Source: CAJQQK01 sp965224225
GTDB taxonomy: Bacteria; Pseudomonadota; Alphaproteobacteria; Rhizobiales; Hyphomicrobiaceae
DNA: 64,000 nt
Direction: 5' to 3'
NCBI GenBank assembly: GCA_965224225.1
Contig: CBDCZF010000011.1
Location: forward strand, 62,001-126,000
A program made the translations under genes and the position numbers. Under the pieces are notes generated by a model. That model worked only from the letters and a program-made list of their open reading frames with translations. It had not been told where the DNA came from and did no database searches. This document shows positions 9,453 through 18,011 of the stretch, in pieces. How positions within the stretch are numbered: position 1 is the first letter of the stretch; every line of letters begins with the position of its first letter.

Positions 9453-10427
9453 CTAGTCGCGCATGACTGCCTTCGCGGCTTCGACGATCTTTGCCGTGGT
9501 CACCCGCATCTCGTCTTCGAGCGGCGGTGAGAACGGGATCGGTATGCGCGGCGCACCGAGGCGCTTCACGGCCTTGACGTTGGCCGGTCCGAGGCGTTCG
9601 AGGATGCGCGCCGCAACCTCGGCGCCGAAACCGCCGACCTCGACCGCTTCGTGGGTAACGAGAAGGCGCCCGGTGCGTTCGACCGATGCTGCAACCGCAT
9701 CCTCATCCCAGGGCCAAATCGTCCTGAGATCAAGGATGTCGGCCTTGATGCCGGCCTCGGCTAGCAGGGCACCGGCTTCGATCACTTTCGGCGTCAGCGC
9801 GCTCCACGTCACGATGGTCAGGTCGTCACCCTCACGGATCGTACGCGCCTTGCCAAAGGGGATCGGTTTTATGCTCTCGGCGACCTCGCCCTCGACGCCC
9901 CAAAGATCCTTGGGATCGAAGAACAGCACGGGATCGTCGGACCGGATGGCGCTGACCAGCAAACCGGCCTGGTCTTCCGCCGATGACGGCGTCGCGACGA
10001 TCACGCCCGGCAGGTGGGCGAACCAGGCTTCCAGCATCTGGCTGTGCTGGGCGGCCGAGTTGCGCCACATGCCGTGCGGCATGCGCACGACGACGGCGGG
10101 TGTCGCTTGGCCGCCGAACATATAGCGCACCTTGGCGATCTGGTTGACCAGTTCGTCCATGGCGCACATCACAAAATCGAATATGCGCATCTCGATGATC
10201 GGACGCGTGCCGACCAGCGCCGAACCGAGGCCGGCGCCCATGATGGTTGCTTCCGAGATCGGCGTCGAGACGATGCGCTCCGGCCCGAACTCGTCGAGAA
10301 AATCGCGGTACTGGCCCCAGAGCCCACCACGGGCGACGTCCTCGCCCAGCACCCAGATGCGCGGGTCGGCGCGCATTTCCTGAAGCACGGCCAGCCGGCC
10401 GGCCTCGTTGAGCGTTACGCGCGCCAT
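9453..10427 (-). CDS. 2-oxoacid/acetoin dehydrogenase E1, beta subunit
   Basis: 324 residues. Transketolase-like pyrimidine-binding domain (about 1-175) with V-L-G-E-D-V-A-R-G-G and E-M-R-I-F-D-F segments, then a transketolase C-terminal domain (about 195-315). It pairs with the alpha subunit upstream to form the alpha2beta2 thiamine-diphosphate E1 component, which decarboxylates a 2-oxoacid or cleaves acetoin. The ATG at 10427 sits 13 bases inside the alpha gene, indicating translational coupling. No E2 or E3 gene is present nearby. Confidence 0.88.
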   Translation of the reverse strand: MARVTLNEAGRLAVLQEMRADPRIWVLGEDVARGGLWGQYRDFLDEFGPERIVSTPISEATIMGAGLGSALVGTRPIIEMRIFDFVMCAMDELVNQIAKVRYMFGGQATPAVVVRMPHGMWRNSAAQHSQMLEAWFAHLPGVIVATPSSAEDQAGLLVSAIRSDDPVLFFDPKDLWGVEGEVAESIKPIPFGKARTIREGDDLTIVTWSALTPKVIEAGALLAEAGIKADILDLRTIWPWDEDAVAASVERTGRLLVTHEAVEVGGFGAEVAARILERLGPANVKAVKRLGAPRIPIPFSPPLEDEMRVTTAKIVEAAKAVMRD

Positions 10428-11431
10428 TGAACCGCCCCCGTATCCTGTACGTCCTCGAAGGCAACACCGCCCGAGGGCCAGGGAGCGACGTTGGCGGCCT
10501 GACGGGCTGCCTGCATCTCCTGTCGCGCCGCTTCGCCGATCTGGTCGAGATCGGGGGCCGAGCCGCCCTGCTCCAGCAATTGCTTGCGTAGCCGTTCGAT
10601 CGGGCACTTCGCCTTCCAGGCTTGAACCTCAGCATCGTCTCGCCAGGCGGCGGCATCGGTCGACGTGTGACCGGTCCAGCGGTAGGTCTTGGCGTGAAGC
10701 AGGCGCGGCCCCCGGCCGGCGCGCACGTCGGCGACGAGGCGACCAACTGTCTGGTCTACGGCAATCACGTCGTTGCCGTCGACGGCGGTGGCCGGCACGC
10801 CGAGAGCTTCGGCGCGCGCTGATGCTCCGGGTCCGGCGGTGACACTATCGGCCGGTGTGAAAGCTGCAACGCCGTTGTCCTCGCATACGAACAGTATGGG
10901 AAGTTGATAGAGGGCCGCCCAGTTGAGACCTTCGAGAAACGGCCCACGGTTTTGTGCGCCATCACCGAACATGCAGACAGCAATGGCGTTCGAACCCTGC
11001 AGCTTGAGCCCCTGTGCAGCGCCAACCGCGATCGGGATGCCGCCGCCCACCACACCGTTGGCACCGAGCATGCCGACGGAAAAGTCGGCGATATGCATGG
11101 AGCCGCCCTTGCCGCGGCAATATCCCGTTTCGCGGCCGAAAAGTTCGCCGAACATGCGTCCCGGCTCGGCACCCTTGGCGATCGCATGACCGTGGCCGCG
11201 ATGGTTCGAGGTCAGCCGGTCATCGCGGGTGAGGTTGGCGCAGACGCCGGCTGCGACCGCTTCCTGTCCGATCGAGACGTGCAAGGGTCCCGGGATCTCG
11301 CCGGCCTTATGCGCGTCGAGGGCGGTTTCCTCGAACGTGCGGATACGCACCATGGTCTTGTAGAGATCGCCGAGCCGGGCCGTGTTGTGGCCGGCCTCAG
11401 GCGCGGGCGCCGAAGAGCTGTGGCTGGTCAT
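10415..11431 (-). CDS. 2-oxoacid/acetoin dehydrogenase E1, alpha subunit
   Basis: 338 residues. Thiamine-diphosphate motif G-D-G-A-Q-N at about residue 165 ending in the E-D-N of the Mg-binding segment, and the H-R-G-H-G-H stretch near residue 80 that contacts the cofactor. The E1-alpha family includes pyruvate, branched-chain and acetoin dehydrogenases; the G-K-G-G-S-M-H segment is closest to acetoin/pyruvate types, but substrate cannot be fixed. The ATG has AAGGA 7 bases upstream. It is divergent from the duplicated-domain protein at 11571, so both units share the 139-base promoter region. Confidence 0.88.
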   Translation of the reverse strand: MTSHSSSAPAPEAGHNTARLGDLYKTMVRIRTFEETALDAHKAGEIPGPLHVSIGQEAVAAGVCANLTRDDRLTSNHRGHGHAIAKGAEPGRMFGELFGRETGYCRGKGGSMHIADFSVGMLGANGVVGGGIPIAVGAAQGLKLQGSNAIAVCMFGDGAQNRGPFLEGLNWAALYQLPILFVCEDNGVAAFTPADSVTAGPGASARAEALGVPATAVDGNDVIAVDQTVGRLVADVRAGRGPRLLHAKTYRWTGHTSTDAAAWRDDAEVQAWKAKCPIERLRKQLLEQGGSAPDLDQIGEAARQEMQAARQAANVAPWPSGGVAFEDVQDTGAVQWRA

Positions 11432-11570
11432 AGAGATCCTTATCCGATGGATTGTCTCGTTGCGCTCGCACGGGTTGGCCGGGCGGTCGTGACTTGCATA
11501 GCTTCCGCGAGGCGGTCCATAAAATCAAGCCAGGCACCCGTATCATCATCACTTGGCTTAAGGACGTTCG

Positions 11571-12407
11571 ATGGCCGACACTCTCATCGCACTCGACAGC
11601 GTCACCCATCTCGACGACACGCACCGCGGTCAGGCGGCCTATTGCGCATCACACGGCGGTTCCTATGCGGGTTACTACGCCGCGAAATCCGGGATCGGAG
11701 CGGTGATTCTCAACGATGCCGGCGTCGGTCGCGAGCAGGCCGGCATCGCGGGTCTGGCGCTGCTCGACGACCTCGGCGTGCCGGCAGCTGCGGTCTCACA
11801 TCGCTCGGCCCGGATCGGCGACGGCGCCGATGGCCTTGCGCGCGGCACTGTTTCGTTCCTCAACGCCACCGCTCAGAATGCCGGTCTCGCCATCGGCATG
11901 AACTGCAGCGCGGCGCTCGACCGCCTGGCACAATCGGACCTTGCGCCATCACCAGCGCCAACCCCATTGTCGGAGGCCCGCTTCGAGGAAAATGCAGCGA
12001 CAGGAAACGGCATCCGGGTGATTGTCGCCGACTCGAACTCGCTGGTCGGCGCCAAAGATATTGGCCAGATCTTCGTCACCGGCTCACACGGCGGGCTGCT
12101 CGGTGGCCGGCCCGAGACGGCGGTCAAGATCGCGGTTTTCGCCGCCGTCTACAACGACGCCGATCGCGGTAAGGATGATGCCGGCATCTCGCGGCTGCCG
12201 GCCCTTGACGAGCGCGGCATTGCAGGCGCTTGTGTGTCGGCATTCTCAGCGCGCATCGGCGATGGCCGATCGACACTCGAGGACGGTTACATCAGCGCGC
12301 TCAACGAAACGGCGCAAGGGTTGGGCGGCACGATCGGGCAAAGTTGCCGCGAATTCGTCAGTGCGATGGCAGAGGCCAAACAAAGAACGGAAAGCAGGAA
12401 CGCATGA
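11571..12407 (+). CDS. Unknown protein with internal duplication, coupled to ThDP enzyme
   Basis: 278 residues, no family I recognise. Residues about 26-112 and 170-259 are clear copies of each other: each contains S-H-G-G, an N-D-A segment, S-A-R-I-G-D-G, an N-x-T-A-Q helix and a closing cysteine (C112 and C259). The fold suggested is a pair of alpha/beta units with glycine-rich turns. No signal peptide or membrane segment. The stop overlaps the start of the thiamine-diphosphate enzyme by ATGA, so the two are probably co-translated and may act on the same substrate. Function unknown. Confidence 0.85.
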   Translation: MADTLIALDSVTHLDDTHRGQAAYCASHGGSYAGYYAAKSGIGAVILNDAGVGREQAGIAGLALLDDLGVPAAAVSHRSARIGDGADGLARGTVSFLNATAQNAGLAIGMNCSAALDRLAQSDLAPSPAPTPLSEARFEENAATGNGIRVIVADSNSLVGAKDIGQIFVTGSHGGLLGGRPETAVKIAVFAAVYNDADRGKDDAGISRLPALDERGIAGACVSAFSARIGDGRSTLEDGYISALNETAQGLGGTIGQSCREFVSAMAEAKQRTESRNA

Positions 12408-14152
12408 GTGAGGCAACCTCGAACACAAAACGGCCGATGAGTGGCGGCCAGGCGCTGGCTGAAATGCTCAAGCTGCACGAAGTCGGCCCGATGTTCGGCA
12501 TGGGCGGCTTCCAGCTCTTACCGTTCTACGAAGCGTGTCGCACACTCGGGCTGAAACACTATCTGATCAACGACGAGCGCTGCGGCGCGTTCGCAGCCGA
12601 TGCCTACGCCAAGGCGACCAATCGGCCGGGTGTCGCTGACGCAACGCTCGGGCCCGGCGCCACCAACCTCGTCACCGGCATTGTCGAGAGCCTCAACGCC
12701 GGTCTGCCGATGGTGCTGATCGTCGGCGACGCCAACCGCGAGCATGCCTGGAAGAACATGACGCAGGAGACGCGGCAGCTCGAAGTGCTGCGCCCGATCG
12801 TCAAGGAGGTGATCCGCGTCGAGGTCATCCAGCGTATTCCCGAGCATGTGCGCCGCGCCTTCGCGGTCGCGACCAGCGGCCGGCCGGGCCCGGTGATAAT
12901 CGACGTGCCGGAGGACATCGCACACGGCCAGTACGATTTCGATGCGAGCGACTTCTGGGTCGATCCGGGCACTCTCAAAGCGCAGGCACGGCGCATGCAG
13001 CCCGATCCCGCCGATCTCGAACGCGCGGTCGCCATGCTTGCCAAGGCGGAACGGCCGTTCATCATGGCCGGCGGCGGCGTACACATCTCGGAAGCCTACG
13101 ATGCGCTGTTGAGCCTCGCCGAGGGCCAGGGCATTCCGGTCGCACACACCATGAGCGGCAAGGGCGGCATCGCGTGTTTGCATCCCCTCTCGGCCGGCCT
13201 GTTCGGGCGCTATGACCGGATCGCCAACGAGTTCATCGCCCAGTCGGACTGCCTTCTGGTCGTCGGGTGCAAGCTCGGCGAGATCGCGACCAAGCGGTTT
13301 TCGTTGATCCCGCCCGGCAAGCCCTTGATTCATGTCGAGATCGACCCGACCGAGATCGGACGCACGACCAAAACCGACGTCGGCTTGGTCGGCGATGCCC
13401 GCCTGACGCTCGTCGCTCTGGCGCAGGCACTCGAAGACGGTGGCGCCCGCGCCAGGTCACGCGCCGACTATGTCGCCGAAGTGCCGAAACGCATGGCCGA
13501 ATGGCTGGCCAGTGCATCGGACCGGCTGGAAAGTACCGAATCGCCGATCAACGTCGGCCGCCTGATGGGCGAACTCAACAAGATCATGCCGGCAGATGCC
13601 GTCCTGGTCGCAGACGGCGGCTTTGCCGGCCACTGGGGCGGCCTGATGTTCGACACCAAGCAGGCCGGACGCCACTTCATGCCCGACCGCGGTTTTGCCT
13701 CGATCGGCTATGGCGTGCCGGGCGGCATTGGTGCCCAACTCGGTGTCGGCCCCGACCGCCGGGTCGTAGCGCTGACCGGTGACGGCGGCTTCAACATGTC
13801 GATGGGCGACCTCGAAACCGCCCGCCGGGTCGGCGCCAACTTCGTCACCATCGTCTTCAACAATGCAGCTTCCGGCTACGTCAAAGCCCTGCAGCATGCC
13901 GTGTTCGGCCCCGGCAACTACCAATCTTCGGATCTGGTCGAGATGGACTATGCCCAGATCGCCAAGGGCTTCGGCTGCCACGGCGTTCGGGTGACCGATC
14001 CGGAAAAGCTCAACGGTGCGATCCGAGAGGCACTTGAAAACACATCGACGCCGAGTGTGCTCGATGTCGTCGTCACCCGCGACCCGGCCAAGATGCTCCC
14101 GGCCGCCGACAACCGCACACTCAAGGTCGAGAAGGGCGACCGGCCAGTTTAG
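12404..14152 (+). CDS. Acetolactate-synthase-like thiamine diphosphate enzyme
   Basis: 582 residues with the three-domain order of the acetolactate synthase/benzoylformate decarboxylase group: N-terminal pyrimidine-binding domain with the catalytic Glu in N-D-E-R-C-G-A-F-A-A-D-A-Y-A-K (about residue 65), central domain (about 205-340) and C-terminal domain with the cofactor motif G-D-G-G-F-N-M to F-N-N (about residues 460-490). It is a large subunit without a neighbouring ilvN-like regulatory subunit, so a role outside branched-chain synthesis is likely. The ATG at 12404 is preferred over upstream starts because it overlaps the previous stop. Confidence 0.88.
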   Translation: MSEATSNTKRPMSGGQALAEMLKLHEVGPMFGMGGFQLLPFYEACRTLGLKHYLINDERCGAFAADAYAKATNRPGVADATLGPGATNLVTGIVESLNAGLPMVLIVGDANREHAWKNMTQETRQLEVLRPIVKEVIRVEVIQRIPEHVRRAFAVATSGRPGPVIIDVPEDIAHGQYDFDASDFWVDPGTLKAQARRMQPDPADLERAVAMLAKAERPFIMAGGGVHISEAYDALLSLAEGQGIPVAHTMSGKGGIACLHPLSAGLFGRYDRIANEFIAQSDCLLVVGCKLGEIATKRFSLIPPGKPLIHVEIDPTEIGRTTKTDVGLVGDARLTLVALAQALEDGGARARSRADYVAEVPKRMAEWLASASDRLESTESPINVGRLMGELNKIMPADAVLVADGGFAGHWGGLMFDTKQAGRHFMPDRGFASIGYGVPGGIGAQLGVGPDRRVVALTGDGGFNMSMGDLETARRVGANFVTIVFNNAASGYVKALQHAVFGPGNYQSSDLVEMDYAQIAKGFGCHGVRVTDPEKLNGAIREALENTSTPSVLDVVVTRDPAKMLPAADNRTLKVEKGDRPV

Positions 14153-14537
14153 AGTTGACCTGCCTGAACAGGGGATTTCCGCAACTGGGCGATTGCGAGA
14201 CACGCAGGACCGCCAACCCACACTGCGTCATTCCCGCGAAGGCGGGAACCCAAGCGACCATCCGCCAGCACTGAGAAAGTGGAGAATCGCTTGGGTCCCC
14301 ACCTGCGTGGGGATGACGACTTTGGTTGTGGCTTCAGCCGTGCAAGCTCTTCCTAGAGCGTTTCCGGTCTAGCCGGAATCGCCCTGAGGGAGCGCAGGCG
14401 ACCCGCCGCATTGCGGCGTCCCTCGGAGGCCGACCGTTAGGCCGAATAGCCGTGAGAGAAAAGACAGATAGATCCATTTCCACGTAAGTCGGAAATAATC
14501 TAAATGGTCGGGTAGATTTTGCGGCCATCGATCGCCC
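14153..14537. other. Non-coding region, 385 bases, with palindromic elements
   Basis: No convincing gene. It holds the inverted-repeat element at 14226-14318 and, further right, short self-complementary stretches such as TTCCGG-TCTAG-CCGGAA (near 14365) and CGCCGCA-TTGCGGCG (near 14403). It separates convergent genes, so some of these hairpins may end transcription from either side. Confidence 0.6.
14226..14318. repeat. REP-like inverted repeat (GTCATTCCCGCGAAGGCGGG type)
   Basis: Two 32-base arms, 14226-14257 and 14287-14318, are near-complementary around a 29-base centre. Each arm itself carries a short hairpin (CCCGCGAAGGCGGG; CCCCACCTGCGTGGGG). Elements with this GTCATTCCCGCG...GGGAACCC consensus are widespread extragenic repeats in proteobacteria; they can act as transcription attenuators or transposase-mobilised units. 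Confidence 0.8.
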
Positions 14538-15509
14538 CTACCCCTTGCAGACCCGCGCCCTGGCAGTCTCATACTCGCGCTGCAACCGCGTTATCAACTC
14601 GGCTGCCGGCACCACGTCCTTGACGGCTGCAATACCCTGGCCCGCCCCCCAGATCTCCTTCCAGCTCTTGGGCTTCGAGGAACCCGCAGAGAAGTTCATC
14701 TTCGAGGCATCGGACTCCGGCAGGTTGTCGGGATCAAGGCCAGCGCGCCTGATCGCGGGCTTCAGATAGTTGCCGTGCACGCCGGTAAAATAATTCGTGT
14801 AGACGATATCGTCGGCGGCACCTTCGACCAGCATCTGCTTGTAGTCACCGACCGCGTTGGCCTCCTCGGTCGCGATGAAGGCTGAGCCGATGTAGGCGAG
14901 ATCGGCACCCATCGCTAGGGCGGCAAGAACCGAATTGCCATTGGCGATCGAGCCCGACAGCAACAACGGACCGTCGAACCATTCACGGATCTCCTGGACG
15001 AGCGCGAACGGCGACGTCGAGCCGGCATGGCCGCCGGCGCCGGCTGCGACCGCGATCAGGCCGTCGGCGCCCTTCTCGACCGCCTTCTTAGCAAAGCGGT
15101 TGTTGATGATGTCGTGCAGCGTGATGCCGCCGTAGGAGTGGGCTGCCTGATTGACCTCCTCGCGCGCGCCAAGCGAGGTGATCATGATCGGCACCTGCCA
15201 TTTGACGCAGATCTCGAGATCGCGCTGGAGCCGCACATTCGAGCGATGCACGATCTGGTTGACCGCGAACGGTGCCGCTGGCGCATCCGGGTTGGCCTGA
15301 TTGTAGCGATCGAGTTCCTCGGTGATGCGCTGCAGCCAGGCCTCGAGCATAATCGGCTCGCCCTCTGCCTCGCGTGCATTGAGCGCCGGAAAGCAGCCGA
15401 CGATGCCCGCCTTGCACTGGGCGATGACCAGATCCGGGTTCGAGATGATGAACAGCGGTGCACCGACGGCCGGCAGACGCAGGTTATCGAATAGCGGTGG
15501 CAGGGCCAT
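14538..15509 (-). CDS. Nitronate monooxygenase / 2-nitropropane dioxygenase family
   Basis: 323 residues, FMN-binding TIM barrel. The phosphate-binding glycine-rich segments A-A-G-A-G-G-H-A-G (about residue 156) and the G-S-I-A-N-G-N-S-V-L-A-A-L-A-M-G-A-D segment (about 185-203) fit the family. The catalytic His of class I enzymes corresponds to the H in G-G-H-A-G. The enzymes oxidise alkyl nitronates or act as quinone/enoyl-type reductases. ATG at 15509 has AAAGG upstream. First in position, last in transcription, of a minus-strand catabolic block that runs back to 20575. Confidence 0.88.
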   Translation of the reverse strand: MALPPLFDNLRLPAVGAPLFIISNPDLVIAQCKAGIVGCFPALNAREAEGEPIMLEAWLQRITEELDRYNQANPDAPAAPFAVNQIVHRSNVRLQRDLEICVKWQVPIMITSLGAREEVNQAAHSYGGITLHDIINNRFAKKAVEKGADGLIAVAAGAGGHAGSTSPFALVQEIREWFDGPLLLSGSIANGNSVLAALAMGADLAYIGSAFIATEEANAVGDYKQMLVEGAADDIVYTNYFTGVHGNYLKPAIRRAGLDPDNLPESDASKMNFSAGSSKPKSWKEIWGAGQGIAAVKDVVPAAELITRLQREYETARARVCKG

Positions 15510-15529
15510 GGGGGACCTTTTGAGGTTTC

Positions 15530-15598
15530 AGGTTTAAGGGTTCAGGTTTCAGGCAAGGAAGCGCCTTACCCGTTGCTGAAACCGGAACACTTAAACCT
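15530..15598. repeat. Inverted repeat spanning the end of the acyl-CoA synthetase gene
   Basis: Arms 15530-15556 and 15573-15598 are near-complementary over about 26 bases (AGGTTTAAG...GGTTTCAG against its reverse complement). The right arm includes the last codons and the stop (TTA on plus, 15591-15593) of the synthetase gene. The left arm also has a 10-base direct repeat AGGTTTCAGG. It would form a strong RNA hairpin between two genes of one strand. Confidence 0.6.
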
Positions 15599-17675
15599 TC
15601 TTCTTGACTATCAACGCATCGAGCGCGACGCAGCGGTCCGGAAGAACGCGCAACGGGTTCATCTCGATACTTTCGATTCCGTCCTTATGAGCGGCCGCAA
15701 AAACCGACAACTGCGAGATCGCCCGGGCAACAACGCCCTTGTCGACCGGCTTGGCGCCGCGCGCGCCTTCGAACAATGGCCTGCCCTTGAGTTCATCGAT
15801 CATCTCGATGGCCGTTGCCTCTGAAACCGGAGCCCGGCGCAGCGATACATCGCCCATGATCTCGGTGAATATCCCGCCGAGGCCGAACATCACGACGGGG
15901 CCGAACACCGGGTCCTGCTTGGCACCGAGGATGCAGTCGATGCCGTCTTCGACCATCGGTGACACGATAACACCGTCGATGCGGGCATCGGGTGCCGCGC
16001 GTTTGGCGTTGGCCACAATCCGTTCGAAGGCCGCAGCCGTCGCTTCGGCGCCATCGATGTCGAGTTCGACACCGCCGACCTCGGTCTTGTGCAGGATGTC
16101 GGCCGAGGCGATCTTGAGCGCCACCGGCCCACCGGCCTTCTGCTGCGCAGCTGCCGCCTCTTGGGCGGTCGTTGCCAGCACATCCTCGACCACCGGCAGT
16201 CCGAAGCCGGCCAGCACCGCCTTCGCCTCGCGTTCGCCGAGCGCGCCATCCGGCAGCGCCGGCAGTTGCGGCACATCGGGTTGCGGCGCGCGGCCCGCGT
16301 CGAAAGCCATGCCGTAGAACATCAGCGCCGCCATGGTCGCGACGGCACGGGAGGGATCCTCGAAGCACGGGAAACCTTCGTCCTCGTATTCCTTGCAGAT
16401 CTCGGGCGGTGCGACCAGCGACTGAATGAACAGCTTGCGATCGTGGCCCTGCAATGCCTCGACCAAACCGGCGCGCAAGGATGGCGAGATTTTCGGCGAG
16501 CCTGCGACAGACGTCCAGAAGCCGATCAGGGCATCATAGTTGCCCTGTTCGAGCATCAGCTTGGTGAACTTCGGCACGAGCGTCATATCATTGAAGAACT
16601 GCGCCGTGACGTCGACGGGGTTGCGCGGCGCTGCAAAGGGCACCAGTTCCTTCATGATCGCCTGCGCTTCGGCCGGCATCGCCGCGACGTCGAGATCGTG
16701 ATCGGCGGCAGCATCCGCCATCAATACGCCGCCACCGCCGGACACGGTGACGAGCCCTATGCGGCGGCCGGCCGGATAGATTCGGGGCCGCGCTGCATAA
16801 GCAATGTCTAGCGCTTCCTCCGTAGTTCGCGCACGATAGCAGCCGGCCTGCTTCAGGACGGCATCGTAGACCACGTCATCGCCGGCGAGCGACGCGGTAT
16901 GCGAGCTTGCCGCCTCCGCACCGACGGCCGAACGGCCCACCTTCATGAAGACCACCGGCTTGCGTTCGGCGCGGGCCGCCTCGAGCCCTTCGACCAGCAC
17001 GTCGCCATCCTTGATGCTCTCGGCATAGGCACAGATCGCGTGCACGTCTTCCTTTTCGGCCAGCAGCTTGATGACCTCGGCAACGTGCACGTCACACTCG
17101 TTGCCGGTCGTCACCCAGTAGGTCATATCGAGACCGCGCAGGTGTGCGAGATAGAAGATGTGGCTGCCGTAGGCGCCCGACTGGCTGGCGATCGCAAGCC
17201 CGCCCGGTTTCGGCTGGCGGCGCTCGACGGTCGTCGTGAACGTCGGGTAGAAATTGATCGCCGAATTGAATACGCCAAGGCAGTTGGGGCCGATGATCCG
17301 GATACCGGTTTGCTTGGCGATTGCGGTCAATTCCTCCTGCGCCTGCTGGCCCGCCTCGTTCATCTCACCGAAGCCTGACGAGAAGATCATCACCGTCTTG
17401 GCATTCTTTTCCGTTGCCTGGCGCACGACATCGAGCACGCCCTTGGCCGGCACCGAGACGAGCACGAAGTCGATCGCGCCGTCGACATCACCGAGCGTCG
17501 GATAGGCCTTGATGCCCTGCACCGTCTCACGGTTGGGATTTATCGGATAGACCGCGCCCTCGTAACCGAGGTTTTTGAAGAACGCGATGGGCCGGCCGCC
17601 GATTCGTGTCGGATCATCAGAGGCACCGACAACGGCGACGGAGCGAGGGGAGAGAAGATCATCGAGTGTCGTCAA
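15591..17675 (-). CDS. NDP-forming acyl-CoA synthetase, fused alpha-beta
   Basis: 694 residues, the full fused form. Order: CoA-binding Rossmann domain (about 1-125, starting P-R-S-V-A-V-V-G-A-S), succinyl-CoA-ligase-like domains (about 145-440, with S-Q-S-G-A-Y-G and G-G-G-G-V-L), and an ATP-grasp domain (about 480-690, with the K-I-A-S-A-D-I-L-H-K-T-E-V-G-G-V segment). It makes acyl-CoA from an organic acid with ATP to ADP, or the reverse. The start is TTG at 17675 with AAGG about 11 bases upstream; the family N-terminus begins right there, so TTG is likely correct. Confidence 0.88.
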   Translation of the reverse strand: MTTLDDLLSPRSVAVVGASDDPTRIGGRPIAFFKNLGYEGAVYPINPNRETVQGIKAYPTLGDVDGAIDFVLVSVPAKGVLDVVRQATEKNAKTVMIFSSGFGEMNEAGQQAQEELTAIAKQTGIRIIGPNCLGVFNSAINFYPTFTTTVERRQPKPGGLAIASQSGAYGSHIFYLAHLRGLDMTYWVTTGNECDVHVAEVIKLLAEKEDVHAICAYAESIKDGDVLVEGLEAARAERKPVVFMKVGRSAVGAEAASSHTASLAGDDVVYDAVLKQAGCYRARTTEEALDIAYAARPRIYPAGRRIGLVTVSGGGGVLMADAAADHDLDVAAMPAEAQAIMKELVPFAAPRNPVDVTAQFFNDMTLVPKFTKLMLEQGNYDALIGFWTSVAGSPKISPSLRAGLVEALQGHDRKLFIQSLVAPPEICKEYEDEGFPCFEDPSRAVATMAALMFYGMAFDAGRAPQPDVPQLPALPDGALGEREAKAVLAGFGLPVVEDVLATTAQEAAAAQQKAGGPVALKIASADILHKTEVGGVELDIDGAEATAAAFERIVANAKRAAPDARIDGVIVSPMVEDGIDCILGAKQDPVFGPVVMFGLGGIFTEIMGDVSLRRAPVSEATAIEMIDELKGRPLFEGARGAKPVDKGVVARAISQLSVFAAAHKDGIESIEMNPLRVLPDRCVALDALIVKKKV

Positions 17676-17765
17676 GGGGGTGGCCTTTTTTGGCTAGTTA
17701 GTGGCAAAGCATGATGCGTCTGGATCGATCGTGCCGGTGGACTCGATCAGCGCGCATCTGCGTAT

Positions 17766-17954
17766 GCTTTGCCGGGCCGCGTTTGCCCCTCACCCTAACC
17801 CTCCCCCCGTACGCGCCGAAGTGGCGCTACGGGGAGAGGGAATTTGGCCGTGCCGTGGCGCACTGTTCTTGGCCAAACGACGGGCCGAGTTCCCTCTCCC
17901 CGTACTTCACGGGGAGAGGGTTAGGGTGAGGGGCAAAAGGCGGCCCGGCAAAGC
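17766..17954. repeat. Large inverted-repeat element, 189 bases
   Basis: Outer arms 17766-17808 and 17911-17954 are complementary over about 40 bases (GCTTTGCCGGGCCGC... and ...GCGGCCCGGCAAAGC), continuing through CCCCTCACCCTAACCCT and its complement. An inner pair, CTACGGGGAGAGGGAA and TTCCCTCTCCCCGTA, nests inside. This is the architecture of non-autonomous extragenic palindromic repeats. It sits in a 336-base gap (17676-18011) that contains no convincing gene. Confidence 0.85.
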
Positions 17955-18011
17955 GTTTGCAGTACCAGATCACGTACCGATCCAACAATCCTTCCGTCGT
18001 TTGCTTTACAC

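Noticed and set aside
10904..12172. 422-residue open frame on plus
   Set aside because: It is a GC-driven shadow of the E1 alpha gene and of the 11571 gene, with low-complexity Arg-rich sequence and no family features.
12518..13333. 271-residue open frame on minus inside the ThDP enzyme
   Set aside because: Antisense to a well-supported enzyme; composition is typical of a shadow frame.
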